From contig NZ_WHJH01000007.1 of NCBI RefSeq assembly GCF_011682145.1, forward strand, positions 124,001-188,000: a DNA stretch of 64,000 bases, written 5' to 3'. Positions 45,286 to 54,481 of this stretch are shown piece by piece. This stretch comes from Massilia mucilaginosa (GTDB taxonomy: Bacteria; Pseudomonadota; Gammaproteobacteria; Burkholderiales; Burkholderiaceae_D). The number at the start of each line of letters is the position of its first letter. Position 1 is the first letter of the stretch. The notes beneath the pieces were generated by a model that had not been told where the DNA came from, ran no database searches, and saw only the letters and a program-made list of their open reading frames with translations. The translations under genes were made by a program, and so were the position numbers.

Positions 45286-46266
45286 TCAGATGTTGTCGGG
45301 ATGATCAATGCGCTTCCAGTTCAGTCCATCGAACACAGCCAGCCAGCGCTTTGCAACCACTAACATTTGCCCAGCGCAGGAATCCAGCGCCCTGCATTTG
45401 AAGCTTCCCTCGCCGGTGTCCACATATCGCAATCCGTCTTTTTCCAGACGGTATAGACCTTTCAGACCACCTACATAAAGATGGTCGTCAAACCATGTTG
45501 CCGCGTAAAAATCGTCATGCACGCCAGTAGCCAGAGCATGGAAATTGTTACCTTTGCCTTGGACTAACACGCCCCTGTTGCCTGCCGCATAAACAAAGCC
45601 ATCTTCGGCACAGTGAACGCAATTCAAGTCTACATTCGTCGGTTTTTCTATTTGAAACCATATCTGTCCATCAAAATGAAAAATTAAGCCTTCGCGGCCA
45701 ACGCAGTAAATGTCGTCCTCAGAAAAACCGTTGATTGCGGTCAAGTCGCGCTGGGTGGGAGCGGCTGCTTGTAGCGCATCCGGGACGGTCATGCCTCGTT
45801 GCAGAAAATCCCCAAAGGTCAACGCCTTCAATCCCTTGTCGAAGGGCTCCCACTTTCCGTCGACGCGGCGCATCACTCTGCCACCGTACCCACACAGATA
45901 AAGATTTCCTCCGACTTGCGAGATATCTGTCAAAGAAGCGATGCCGTGTCCATGCTCTCCACCTGGCAAATCTTCGTCGATCACATCTTTCTTCCTGCCC
46001 GGAATGTAAAACCCAACGACCCCACTTCCCTCTTCCAGAGTGACATAAGCGCGGTCTTCTTTTGATACCGTGTTTGCCAAGACGCAGACTGCACTTACCT
46101 GCCAGTTTCTGTCCTGATAAAACCACCTCCCGGATTCGAACCACATAATTCGACCGTGATCGTACTCATCCAACGGTTGGATGTCCAATCGGGTTGAAAA
46201 GAAAAAGTAGTCTTTTTCAATAATGCAGCCATCTAGGAATTCTAATGATGCAGCGCTTTTTGCCAA
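45286..46266 (-). CDS. Beta-propeller-like protein, candidate immunity protein of the T6SS toxin module
   Basis: A 326-residue protein starting at TTG 46266, supported by AGGAG about 6 bases upstream; the gene begins right after the toxin stop. The sequence is a series of beta-rich blades (ISQVGGNLYLCGYGGRVMRRVDGKWE, INGFSEDDIYCVGREGLIFHFDGQIWFQI, CAEDGFVYAAGNRGVLVQGKG, TWFDDHLYVGGLKGLYRLEKDG), as in a propeller. There is no signal peptide. The composition is visibly less GC-rich than the flanks. Position directly downstream of the nuclease toxin suggests immunity, but that is inference. Confidence 0.65.
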   Translation of the reverse strand: MAKSAASLEFLDGCIIEKDYFFFSTRLDIQPLDEYDHGRIMWFESGRWFYQDRNWQVSAVCVLANTVSKEDRAYVTLEEGSGVVGFYIPGRKKDVIDEDLPGGEHGHGIASLTDISQVGGNLYLCGYGGRVMRRVDGKWEPFDKGLKALTFGDFLQRGMTVPDALQAAAPTQRDLTAINGFSEDDIYCVGREGLIFHFDGQIWFQIEKPTNVDLNCVHCAEDGFVYAAGNRGVLVQGKGNNFHALATGVHDDFYAATWFDDHLYVGGLKGLYRLEKDGLRYVDTGEGSFKCRALDSCAGQMLVVAKRWLAVFDGLNWKRIDHPDNI

Positions 46267-46275
46267 AATATACTC

Positions 46276-47073
46276 CTAGTTAGACGGTTTCATTTTGCTG
46301 GCGCGTGATAGTGCTTCCCCAAATTTTTGCATTGTTAATCCACTTTTACCGCGTGGGTCAGCTCTAAGTAGTAAATCTTCATCTAATCCGAGAGCTTCAT
46401 GTCGCGTTCGTAGCGTAGTCCTGATTTTTTGCATGTTGCAACCTGTAACGATCGATGCTGCATCCGATCCGACCGCTTCAAGATTTTCCAGCGTGGATGT
46501 CCATTGTGGATCGGCATTTTGGCCGACGATTTCTTCGTTGTAATCGTAGATTTTGTGTATGGCAGCATGCTGTTCTTCCGAAACGCAAATACACTGACCT
46601 TTATCGTCGTCCATCTTTTTCGCATAATAATACCCGCCGCCCCGGCTTGACAGATATTTATCCAGAAGCTGATCGATTACAGTTCCATAAGATATGATCC
46701 CGGTTCTCTGTCTCCGGGTTCCAGGGGAACGCCAGCAGCGGTCCGGAACGATGTGATGCGAACGTCCGCCCGGACACTCTTTATCCCTGTCCTTATACGA
46801 ATAGATCTTGCACTTGTCGTCTTCCTCATCGTTCTTATTGTCCTTGAACCGGTTGGCGAGGATATTCAACAAACCCATCAGCGCCGCATAATGTTCCGCA
46901 GGACCCAGCAACACCGGTCCCGGTGGCGCCGCCCCCGGACTGGCTGGCTGTGGCAACTCGTCTATCGGAAAGCCGCCCGGCGGCCGTGGCGCCGGTAATC
47001 TCGGCGGTCCTTTTCTCACCAGCACGCCGGCTCCCGCCTGCTGCCCGACAGCCCCACGAACCAGGATAGACAT
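46276..47073 (-). CDS. GHH-type HNH/Endo VII nuclease toxin (T6SS effector candidate)
   Basis: A 265-residue protein. The N terminus is Pro/Gly-rich (residues 1-80, GPPRLPAPRPPGGFPIDELPQP), then GGRSHHIVPDRCWRSPG (GHH-like catalytic His pair), and a downstream CICVSEEQHAAIHKIYD giving the third His. The arrangement fits Tox-GHH-type HNH/Endo VII nucleases, which often follow DUF4150 PAAR-like genes, as here (11-base spacing). There is no signal peptide. It likely cuts DNA in target cells. Immunity is probably the next gene. Confidence 0.75.
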   Translation of the reverse strand: MSILVRGAVGQQAGAGVLVRKGPPRLPAPRPPGGFPIDELPQPASPGAAPPGPVLLGPAEHYAALMGLLNILANRFKDNKNDEEDDKCKIYSYKDRDKECPGGRSHHIVPDRCWRSPGTRRQRTGIISYGTVIDQLLDKYLSSRGGGYYYAKKMDDDKGQCICVSEEQHAAIHKIYDYNEEIVGQNADPQWTSTLENLEAVGSDAASIVTGCNMQKIRTTLRTRHEALGLDEDLLLRADPRGKSGLTMQKFGEALSRASKMKPSN

Positions 47074-47084
47074 GTTCGCCGCTC

Positions 47085-47483
47085 TTAAGTTTTATGGTTA
47101 TGGCTCATGAGGTCAAGGTGTCGCGGCACGTTGTACCCTTCGACGAACACGTTCGGCGACCACGACAGAAAGTAGGCCTTGCCCTTGATGGCGCCGCTCT
47201 TGATCCCCTTCCTGAACGCCTCGGTGGCAGGCTCGTTGCCGGTACTGGTCGCAATCCGGCTCTTGTCGCGCAGCGCGACCGGTTCGCCGTACATGAAGAC
47301 ACTGGTCGAGCCGTTTTCCAGATCGCTGATCTTTGCCGTGTTGGGGTAGGGGACGGGGACGCCGATCCTGGCCGGTCCGGGCGGGCTGCCGCAGACGTCG
47401 GGGAAGGCCGCGGTGCTCATCCCCGCCTTGGAGGCCTTGCCCGCGATGGACATGCTATTGGCGTAAATTCGGAACATGGCCAT
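47085..47483 (-). CDS. DUF4150 PAAR-like T6SS tip protein
   Basis: A 132-residue protein with the DUF4150 signature: FPDVCGSPPGPARIGVPVPYPNTAKISDLENGSTSVFMYGEPVALRDKSRIATSTGNEPATEAFRKG, ending in PRHLDLMSHNH. DUF4150 proteins are PAAR-like sharpening proteins that sit on the VgrG spike and carry toxins. It lies directly upstream of the GHH toxin. The start is ATG 47483; ATG two codons further is possible. Confidence 0.9.
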   Translation of the reverse strand: MAMFRIYANSMSIAGKASKAGMSTAAFPDVCGSPPGPARIGVPVPYPNTAKISDLENGSTSVFMYGEPVALRDKSRIATSTGNEPATEAFRKGIKSGAIKGKAYFLSWSPNVFVEGYNVPRHLDLMSHNHKT

Positions 47484-47503
47484 CCTGGATTCCTCCGTTA
47501 TGA

Positions 47504-48583
47504 TCAGGCTGAAAACTCTCCAAAACTAAGCAGGGCGGCACTGCGTTCGCCTTCATCGCTCGCCATCAGGCACAGCATGTTGAACGACGGTGCATAGCCC
47601 TTGTGCGCGGCGGCGTAAGCCCACGCGAGCGCCAGCAACCCGGCCGCCGCTCCGGTCTCGCCGAGGCTATCGGCCAGCATCCATAACGGCGTGCCGCAGA
47701 CATTCGTGCGCGCCGCCGCCAGCGCGAGTTCCTTGGCGTAGAAGTCTTCGCTGGACTGGCCGCTGATGCGCAAGCCGACCGCGCCCGAATCTGGCGGCAA
47801 TCCACCCAGCGAAGTCCTGATCGCGTCGCTCATGGCGAGCGCCCTGTTCGGTGCCGCACCCCCGATAATGGCCAATTCGTGCGCGATCCCCAGGCCCGTG
47901 CAAAACAAGGTTGCGCCCGACGCGGACGAAGACGCCCGCTGCCTGTTGCTCCATCGTGGCGCAAGCTGCGATACCTGATCGGGCCGCGCCACCAGCACCG
48001 CGCACGCTGCCTCCCCCGGAATGAACCCGTGCGTATTGACCGACGAGAGCACCCGTCCGGCGCCATGCATCGCCAGCAAAGTACCCGCACCGACATAGGA
48101 GTCGACGGCGGCAATCAGCACGAACGGATGCGCCCCGGCCAGCGCGAACGCGTCGTTGAGGGCGATCGCGGCGCCGGCCTGGCCGTACGCATACACCCGC
48201 GACTGCGGCGAGAAGTGACGACCGAGCGCTTCCTCCAGGGCCGGACGCAAACCGGCATCGAGCGCAGCGACGCGTCCCGGCCGCGTCACTTCGGCGACGC
48301 ATAGAAGCAGCGGGATATCGCGCGTATCCGGATGCGCCAGACCGTCGAGGCATTCACCGATCGCACGCGCCAGCATGGCGGCATGCTTGTCGATGGCCGG
48401 CCCCCGGTCGGCTTCCTGCCCCAGCGTGACCAGTCCCGCCGTCATCGGCTCGCCACGGGGATCGATGAATGTCAGGTCGTGAAAGTTATTGAGCCTCGTG
48501 CGTAGTGCCGCGAAGGTGGACGGCGCGTTCAGTCCCACGCAGGTCACCGCACCGGTGCGCAGCAGGGCAAGCGGTGCGGTCAT
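47504..48583 (-). CDS. Beta-ketoacyl-synthase-like protein of T6SS cargo module (probably non-catalytic)
   Basis: A 359-residue protein with a thiolase-like fold: GAVTCVGLNAPSTFAALR at the start, AYGQAGAAIALNDAFALAGA where ketosynthases carry the nucleophilic Cys (AC..G..AI), and NTHGFIPGEAACAVLV (the GF.PGE..A motif) later. At the nucleophile position a Tyr replaces Cys by my alignment, so catalysis is doubtful. Such proteins are found between DUF2169 and DUF4150 in T6SS loci and are presumed accessory. It overlaps the DUF2169 stop (ATGA). Confidence 0.72.
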   Translation of the reverse strand: MTAPLALLRTGAVTCVGLNAPSTFAALRTRLNNFHDLTFIDPRGEPMTAGLVTLGQEADRGPAIDKHAAMLARAIGECLDGLAHPDTRDIPLLLCVAEVTRPGRVAALDAGLRPALEEALGRHFSPQSRVYAYGQAGAAIALNDAFALAGAHPFVLIAAVDSYVGAGTLLAMHGAGRVLSSVNTHGFIPGEAACAVLVARPDQVSQLAPRWSNRQRASSSASGATLFCTGLGIAHELAIIGGAAPNRALAMSDAIRTSLGGLPPDSGAVGLRISGQSSEDFYAKELALAAARTNVCGTPLWMLADSLGETGAAAGLLALAWAYAAAHKGYAPSFNMLCLMASDEGERSAALLSFGEFSA

Positions 48584-49698
48584 GGCGCGCCCCCGGCGCT
48601 GTCGCGCCGCCGGGATGGAAATTCACCGGCCAACACCTCCAGAGCAATGGTAACGACGTGGCCTTGTGGACGCTCGCCGATCTCGATGCCGCTGAACCGC
48701 AGGATATCGTTGTCCAGCTGTCTGACCACCCGCCACACGACCGTGAAGCGCTGCCTGTCCGGCTCGAAAACGAGTGTGTCCGCACGCGCGTCCACGTGTT
48801 CCTGGCTTCCCACGCGCGGTGTCAGCGTCACGCACATGGCCAGGTCGGGAAGCGTGAATGCGAGCCGGCCCGATGGCGTCAACGCCGGATGCGTCAGGTT
48901 CACCAGGATCACGGCTTCACCGCCGCCAAGCTGCGCTAAGCGTTGATCTTCCGGCGCGCTCTGAAAATAGCGCGCGTCGAAATCAGGCGGCAAAAATGGA
49001 AAAACCTGTTCCAGCCAGTTCGCGTCGTACGTGCCTGCGTACTTGACGCGTGGCTCCCAATGGCGGCCCAGCGGGCCAAAACTCAGTGGCGCATACGTTC
49101 CCCTTGGGCTGGTCACCGGGTCGGACGGCGATTCGGTCCGCGCCACCGGCAAGCCGTGCGCAAATGTGCGCTGCGGGTGATAGCCGCAGCCAACCGGGTT
49201 GCGAACATAGACCAGGCGATCGGCGTCCTCCTCCGGGCCGGCCTCCATTCCGCCGTACGCAATGTCGTAGCTGATGGACTGCCTGATAAACGGTTCCGGC
49301 TTGCCGATGCCGACCAGCGCGCCGAACAGGTGGGCGCGCCACTGGCGTTTGCCGAGCACATTGAATGCCTTGGACATGCTCCCGACCCGCAGCCCTACCG
49401 GCACCACGTCCGCCGCAACACCGCGTGGAGCGTAAGCACTGCCCAGCAGAAGAACATCGACCATCGGCTTGGCCAGGCAGTAATCGCACTCGTATTCCGG
49501 CGCGCTCGAACCGGGTTCGCCGGTGGCCGTGTCGGCCAGGGTGATCGGTACCTGTTCATCCATCGGCTCCGGCAGCTCGCCAGCGCAAGGCAAGCGAAAC
49601 GTGGCCTTGACCACCACCACCACCAGGCACTCGCTTCCCGCCTTGTCGTGCATCGTTGTGTAGCCCGCGGCGAACCTGGTGTGATTGGTGAGGTTCAT
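48580..49698 (-). CDS. DUF2169 family T6SS adaptor
   Basis: A 372-residue protein with an N-terminal NHTRFAAGYTTMHDKAGSECLVVVVVKATF and later PMVDVLLLGSAYAPRG, VLGKRQW, PFIRQSISYDIAYGG, NPVGCGY and FGPLGRHWEPRVKYAGTYDANWLEQVFPFLPPDFDARYFQSAPEDQR. This matches DUF2169, known as an adaptor for DUF4150/PAAR-like effectors at the VgrG spike. It has no membrane segments. It lies 12 bases downstream of the DUF6484-containing gene. Confidence 0.9.
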   Translation of the reverse strand: MNLTNHTRFAAGYTTMHDKAGSECLVVVVVKATFRLPCAGELPEPMDEQVPITLADTATGEPGSSAPEYECDYCLAKPMVDVLLLGSAYAPRGVAADVVPVGLRVGSMSKAFNVLGKRQWRAHLFGALVGIGKPEPFIRQSISYDIAYGGMEAGPEEDADRLVYVRNPVGCGYHPQRTFAHGLPVARTESPSDPVTSPRGTYAPLSFGPLGRHWEPRVKYAGTYDANWLEQVFPFLPPDFDARYFQSAPEDQRLAQLGGGEAVILVNLTHPALTPSGRLAFTLPDLAMCVTLTPRVGSQEHVDARADTLVFEPDRQRFTVVWRVVRQLDNDILRFSGIEIGERPQGHVVTIALEVLAGEFPSRRRDSAGGAP

Positions 49699-49709
49699 GC
49701 CATCCCCGG

Positions 49710-51334
49710 TCAGTTCAATGAAACGGAAGCGCCCTTGACCCTGTTCTGACCCGCTGCGCGAGAAAGGATATGCTTACCCCTGATTTCAATATTGCCTTGC
49801 GCGTCAAGCGTGATCGAGGCCGCACCGCACATGAGCGTCATCCGGCGATGCGCGACCAGCACGATTTCTCCGTCATCGGCCGATACCTGCAATGGTGCTC
49901 CCGACAAGGCGGCCGGCGTCCCGCCACCGGCGCGATCCTCCTTCGCCCGGGGCGCCCGGACAATACCCATCACGACGGGGGACCCGAGGTCGGCGCCTTC
50001 GAACTGCAAGGCGATGCGTGCGCCGATATGCTCCTGCCGAAGCTCGACCAGGGACAGCGCGGCAATGGCGGGTCTGCCGCCGGCTTGTACCAGGGGAGCG
50101 CCGTCGGCATCGAAACCCGCCAGCGTGCCAATGACGATGCCAGGTTCGTTACATGCGTCCCGGCGCTTCGCGGCCGGCGCGCCCGGGTGGGCAAGTGCGC
50201 GGTGAAGCGTCGCCAGCCCGCGATGCGCCTGTTCGCCGGTCGATAAAATATGCGTAATCCACGAATCGGATACAGGCCTGCCCAGCAGATACCGCACACC
50301 GCTCGGGTAAAACTGCGCATTGGCGTCCACCAGGCTGTCAACCGGGCGCGATCCGGCAGGGGGTACGCCGGTGTACTGTCCGCGCCCGCCCGAGGTTCTG
50401 CGCGCACCATCTTGTTGGCATCCAGATCGAGGCCGGTAATCAGGCGCATCGCCTCGCCAGCCAGTCTGGCCTCGGCGCTGTCGTCGAGCTGCGCAATCAG
50501 CCAGGGGATATCGGCCGGGTCGCCGTTCCATCCGGCCGCTTGAATCGTCAGCGCGCGCTGTTCGGCGCATTGCTTCCATCGCGCCATGTGTTCTTGTAAT
50601 TGGCTGCCCGACAGTGCAAGGCAAAGCAGCTTTACGGCCTCCGAAGCATGCGCGCCTTGCGACGCCGCACAGGACTGCAAGGACGGAATCGACCCATCGC
50701 GCTCACCGAGCAGCAATGCGCATCGGGCCGCACTGAAAAACGCTGGGTCCTCGGGCGTGGCTGTGCCGAGAAAGCTCGCTACGCCAGGTAAGAGGCCGGC
50801 TCTCCCGCAGTGTGCGATCGCATCGAATTCGGCGGCGCCCGGTGAGGCGGTGCCGGCCAGCAGCGCATCGTCCGCGATTGCGGCATGAAGGTGACAATGG
50901 GCGAGGGCGGCATGGCGCAAGACGCCATTTCCGGAGCTGATTTTTTCAGCAATCAGGCTGGCGGCAGCGGCCGAGTCGAACCATGCCAGGGCGCCGTGAA
51001 CGGCATCGGAAAATCCGGGCTTGCCGGCCAGGCTGGCGATGGCATCATCCATCGCCTCGCGATCGTCGTCGAGGAAGGCGATGGACAACAAGACAAACGC
51101 GTCGGCGCCGACATCGAAGCATCGGCGCGCGGCGGCCTTGTCGTACGCCGCTTTGGCCAGCGCCATGCCGGCATCGCCGGCTTCATAGAGGCCATCCAGA
51201 TGGGCATCGATTACGCCATCGATATCGACGAGTTGATCGAAACGCAGCCGGACATCGGCCGACTCACGGCGTCGTCGCCACCATGTTGTGGCCACATCGG
51301 TAACGTGTTGCGCGACGATCGCAGGATTGGTCAC
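49710..51334 (-). pseudogene. Frameshifted TIGR02270-DUF6484 fusion gene of the T6SS module
   Basis: It starts at GTG 51334. The first frame matches TIGR02270 (HEAT-like, T6SS-linked) up to RARLTAWW near 50327, then goes out of frame. The next frame resumes with DANAQFYPSGVRYLLGRPV, the expected continuation (WW..N..F..G.RYL), so one G appears to be missing from the TGGTGG-ACGCC junction. After LATLHRALAHPGAP the sequence runs without any start codon into a DUF6484-like domain (GIVIGTLAGFDADGAPLV, LQFEGADLGSPVVMGIV, GAASITLDAQGNIEIRG). The two are normally separate genes. A frameshift plus fusion suggests decay. Confidence 0.75.
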
Positions 51335-51408
51335 ATTGGCACCGTGAAAGCATATCGTAATATAAACTTTTCACAGCGCACCGCTACTAACAGTAATACT
51401 GGGCAAAG

Positions 51409-51619
51409 CCGGTGTCAGGTCTGACATTAAGCCGGTGTCAAGCCGGTGTCAGGTCTGACATTCGGACACGACCTCTGCTGTAAGTGCCGCTGCCGCACAT
51501 TTAAGGCCGGGCTCGTGTCCGAATGTCAGACCTGACACCGGGTTTGACAGCGAGTTAAGGCCGAGTTCGTGTCCGAATGTCAGACCTGACACCGGGGTGA
51601 CACCGGGGTGACACCGGGG
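51409..51619 (+). repeat. Inverted array of TGTCAGGTCTGACA palindromes
   Basis: Two copies of CCGGTGTCAGGTCTGACATT run forward (51409-51427 and 51444-51463), the second extended by CGGACACGA. Two copies of the reverse complement follow, TCGTGTCCGAATGTCAGACC (from 51513 and 51568), then GGGGTGACACC direct repeats up to about 51619. The arrangement is head-to-head. The right part is translated as the C terminus of the M16 peptidase gene, and its stop TGA lies in the second copy. The core half-site GTCAG/CTGAC is shared with the arrays at 10.2 kb and 60.2 kb. Confidence 0.88.
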
Positions 51620-54445
51620 TGGGGTATATTTTTTTTCCGGGTACAGCACTACCTGCACATAATTGTTCATGTCGAAGTAGCGCTGCGCGGCCTGTTTCAG
51701 TTGCTCCGGGGTGATGGCGGCCACTTTTTTCGGATACGCCAGGATCTCGGCCGGATCGCTTCCTTGCAGCTGCGCCGCTTGCAGGCGGTTGAGCCAGTAG
51801 CCGTTCTCGCGCAGCGACTTCTGGTGGTTCTGCAGCCAGTTTTGCTTGACCTTGTTCAGGTCCGCCAGGTCCGGCCCTTGTTCCTTCATGCGCGCAATCT
51901 CGGCCATCGTGGCGGCGATCACCTTGTCCACGTTCTCCGGACCGGTCGGCAGCGATGCCGACACCACGTAATTCTCGTACGGGTATTTGCTCAAGCTGCC
52001 GTTCATGCCGCCGCCGTAGATCAGCGCGAGCTTCTCGCGCAGGATGTCGGTGATGCGGATGTTGATCACTTCCAGCATCGCCTGGAAGCGCATCGCTTCG
52101 TCGTCCGAATAGGGCGCTTCGCCGCTGAAGTTGAGCGAGACGCTGCTTTTCGCTTCGGTCCCGCTGCGCACTTCCTTCTTCACCACGCCGCGCACCGGAC
52201 GCACCCCCGCATCCTTGTAGCCCACCTCGATCTCGCCCACCGGCAGCGCCCCCAGATATGTCGCCAGCAGCGGCTTGACCTTGGCCATGTCAAAACTGCC
52301 GACCAAAATGAAGGTCATGTCCTTCGCGCTGAAAAAGCGCGCGCGGTACACCGCCAGCGCGCGCTCCAGATCGAACTTGTCGAAGTCGCTCGGACGCGCC
52401 GTGCGCGCCACGCGCGGGTGGTCCTGGTACATGGTGCTCACCAGGGTGTCGCGAAACACCGATTCCGGCTGCGCCATCGCGTTGCGCGCCGCTTCGATCT
52501 GCTTGCCCATGAAGGATTTGTACAGGTCCGCGTCGCGCCGCACGCCCGTCATGCGCAGGTACACCAGCTGCAGCATGGTCTCGATGTCGTCGTTGGCGGC
52601 GCTGCCGGTGATGCCGTCGATATGGTTGCCAAGCGAGAGGCTGACCGTGGCCGCTTTCCCCGCCAGGATCTTTTGCAGGTCGAGCGGGGAGTAGTCTTTC
52701 AGTCCCATCGTGCCCACCACCGCATTCGCGTAGCGCGCGTTGATGATGTCGGCGTCGCCGAACAGGGTCTGGCCGCCGAAGCGCGCGGCGCTCATCATCA
52801 CCTGGTCGTTGCGGAAGTCGGTCGGCTTGAGGATCACTTTGACCCCGTTCGAGAGCGTCAAACGGGTCAGGCCCAGCGCCTTGTCTTCGCTCTGCGCGAC
52901 GATGGCCCCGCCCGCCGGCGGCTTGTCCATCAGTTCCGTGGCCAGCGTCTTTTGCTCCTGCGCGTGCACCGTCACTTTTTCGGCCGCCGCCACCGCCGCC
53001 AGCAGCCCGGCGCTGGTCGGCGCCGGGCTGTCTGCCTTGGCGCTGCCCATGTAGACGACCAGCTTGGCGGAGGCGCCGGGAATGGTGGCGCGCGCGTAGC
53101 GGTTCATGTCGTCGAGGGTAATCGCCGGCAGCAGCTCGCGCACATAGGCGAATTCGTTGACGATGCCGGGAATGCTTTCCTGTTCGAGGAAGTTGCGCAC
53201 GTATTCGCCGACATAACTGCCCGAGTCGGTCTTGTCACGCTCGTTATAGGCCAGTTCATACTGGCGCATCATGTTCTTGCGCGCCCGCTCGAATTCCTGG
53301 GCGCTGAAACCGAACTGGCGGGTGCGCGCGTTTTCCTGCACCAGCGCGTCGATGGCCGGCGTGGCGCCGCCCTTGCCCAGCGCCGCCGAGGCGTTGAACG
53401 AGGTGTAGCGCGGCGTGAGTTTGCCGACCGAGCTGGCGCCGGCCATGAACGGCGGATTGGCTTGCTGCGCCAGTTCCTGCATGCGCTGCCCCAGCATGCC
53501 GGCAAACAGCGCTTCGACCAGCTTTTCGCGGTAGGCGCCGAAGGTGCCCTTGTCGATCGCTTCCTTCACCGGATAGCGGATCAGCAGCGCATTCGACGAC
53601 GCTTCCTTGTCGGTCACCACCAGCGCTTCGGTATGGGCGCGCGTGGGAATGGCGGCGTAGGTGCGCGCGCGTGGCCGCGCCGGGTTCTTCAACTGTCCGA
53701 AGTGCTGTTTGACGAGGCGCTCGGCGTCGACCGGGTCGATGTCGCCCACCACCACCACCGCCATCAGGTCGGGCCGGTACCAGTCTTTGTAGAAGCGCCG
53801 GATCGCTTCGTGCTTGAAACCCTTGATCACGTGTTCCTGCCCGATCGGCATGCGCTGCGCGTAGCGCGAGCCGTTGTACAGCTTGGGCATGATCACCTTG
53901 TTCATGCGGTCGGCCGCGCCTTTGCCAAGCCGCAGTTCTTCCAGGATGATGGCGCGTTCCTTGTCGATGTCGGCCGCGTTCATGGTCAGCCCGCCCGCCC
54001 AGTCCTGCAGCACCAGGAAGCCCTTGTCGATGTTGTCCCGGTTGTCGGTGGGGATCGGCAGGATGTAGACCGTCTCGTCGAAGCTGGTGTAGGCATTCAG
54101 GTCGGCCCCGAACTTCACGCCGATCGATTGCAGGTACGATATCAGTTCGTGCTTCTTGAAGTTGGTCGAGCCGTTGAAGGCCATGTGCTCGGTGAAGTGG
54201 GCCAGGCCTTGCTGGTCGTCGTCTTCCAGGATCGAGCCGGCTTTCACGACCAGGCGCAGTTCGAGCTTTTTCTCGGGCTTGCCGTTTTTCTGGATGTAGT
54301 ACGTCAGACCGTTGGCCAGCTTGCCCACCTTGACCTGCGGGCCTGCCGGTATCGCGTCGTCCAGCTTGATGGCTGCCTGGGCGCTCAGTGCGAACGCCAT
54401 CAGTAGGGTGGCCGCACAAGCGGATCGAACGGAATACTTGCTCAT
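51449..54445 (-). CDS. M16 family zinc metallopeptidase with repeat-derived C-terminal extension
   Basis: A 998-residue secreted protein with a signal peptide (ATLLMAFALSAQAA). The inverted zinc motif is HFTEH (in GLAHFTEHMAFNGSTNF), with the third ligand in KERAIILEELRLG. There are two homologous M16 halves (the second starts near residue 520 without the zinc site). The natural end is expected near VVLYPEKK (about residue 939); the last 59 residues (CHPGVTPVSGLTFGHELG ...) are translated palindromic repeats. It is likely a periplasmic peptidase. Confidence 0.92.
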   Translation of the reverse strand: MSKYSVRSACAATLLMAFALSAQAAIKLDDAIPAGPQVKVGKLANGLTYYIQKNGKPEKKLELRLVVKAGSILEDDDQQGLAHFTEHMAFNGSTNFKKHELISYLQSIGVKFGADLNAYTSFDETVYILPIPTDNRDNIDKGFLVLQDWAGGLTMNAADIDKERAIILEELRLGKGAADRMNKVIMPKLYNGSRYAQRMPIGQEHVIKGFKHEAIRRFYKDWYRPDLMAVVVVGDIDPVDAERLVKQHFGQLKNPARPRARTYAAIPTRAHTEALVVTDKEASSNALLIRYPVKEAIDKGTFGAYREKLVEALFAGMLGQRMQELAQQANPPFMAGASSVGKLTPRYTSFNASAALGKGGATPAIDALVQENARTRQFGFSAQEFERARKNMMRQYELAYNERDKTDSGSYVGEYVRNFLEQESIPGIVNEFAYVRELLPAITLDDMNRYARATIPGASAKLVVYMGSAKADSPAPTSAGLLAAVAAAEKVTVHAQEQKTLATELMDKPPAGGAIVAQSEDKALGLTRLTLSNGVKVILKPTDFRNDQVMMSAARFGGQTLFGDADIINARYANAVVGTMGLKDYSPLDLQKILAGKAATVSLSLGNHIDGITGSAANDDIETMLQLVYLRMTGVRRDADLYKSFMGKQIEAARNAMAQPESVFRDTLVSTMYQDHPRVARTARPSDFDKFDLERALAVYRARFFSAKDMTFILVGSFDMAKVKPLLATYLGALPVGEIEVGYKDAGVRPVRGVVKKEVRSGTEAKSSVSLNFSGEAPYSDDEAMRFQAMLEVINIRITDILREKLALIYGGGMNGSLSKYPYENYVVSASLPTGPENVDKVIAATMAEIARMKEQGPDLADLNKVKQNWLQNHQKSLRENGYWLNRLQAAQLQGSDPAEILAYPKKVAAITPEQLKQAAQRYFDMNNYVQVVLYPEKKYTPPRCHPGVTPVSGLTFGHELGLNSLSNPVSGLTFGHEPGLKCAAAALTAEVVSECQT

Positions 54446-54481
54446 TAGCGTCTCTGGAATGTTTTTAGTAGAGCGCGGATT

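Noticed and set aside
45280-45288. Single GGGGTCAGA half-site near the end of the beta-propeller gene
   Set aside because: Only one half-site without a matching partner. It overlaps the stop codon and may be chance.
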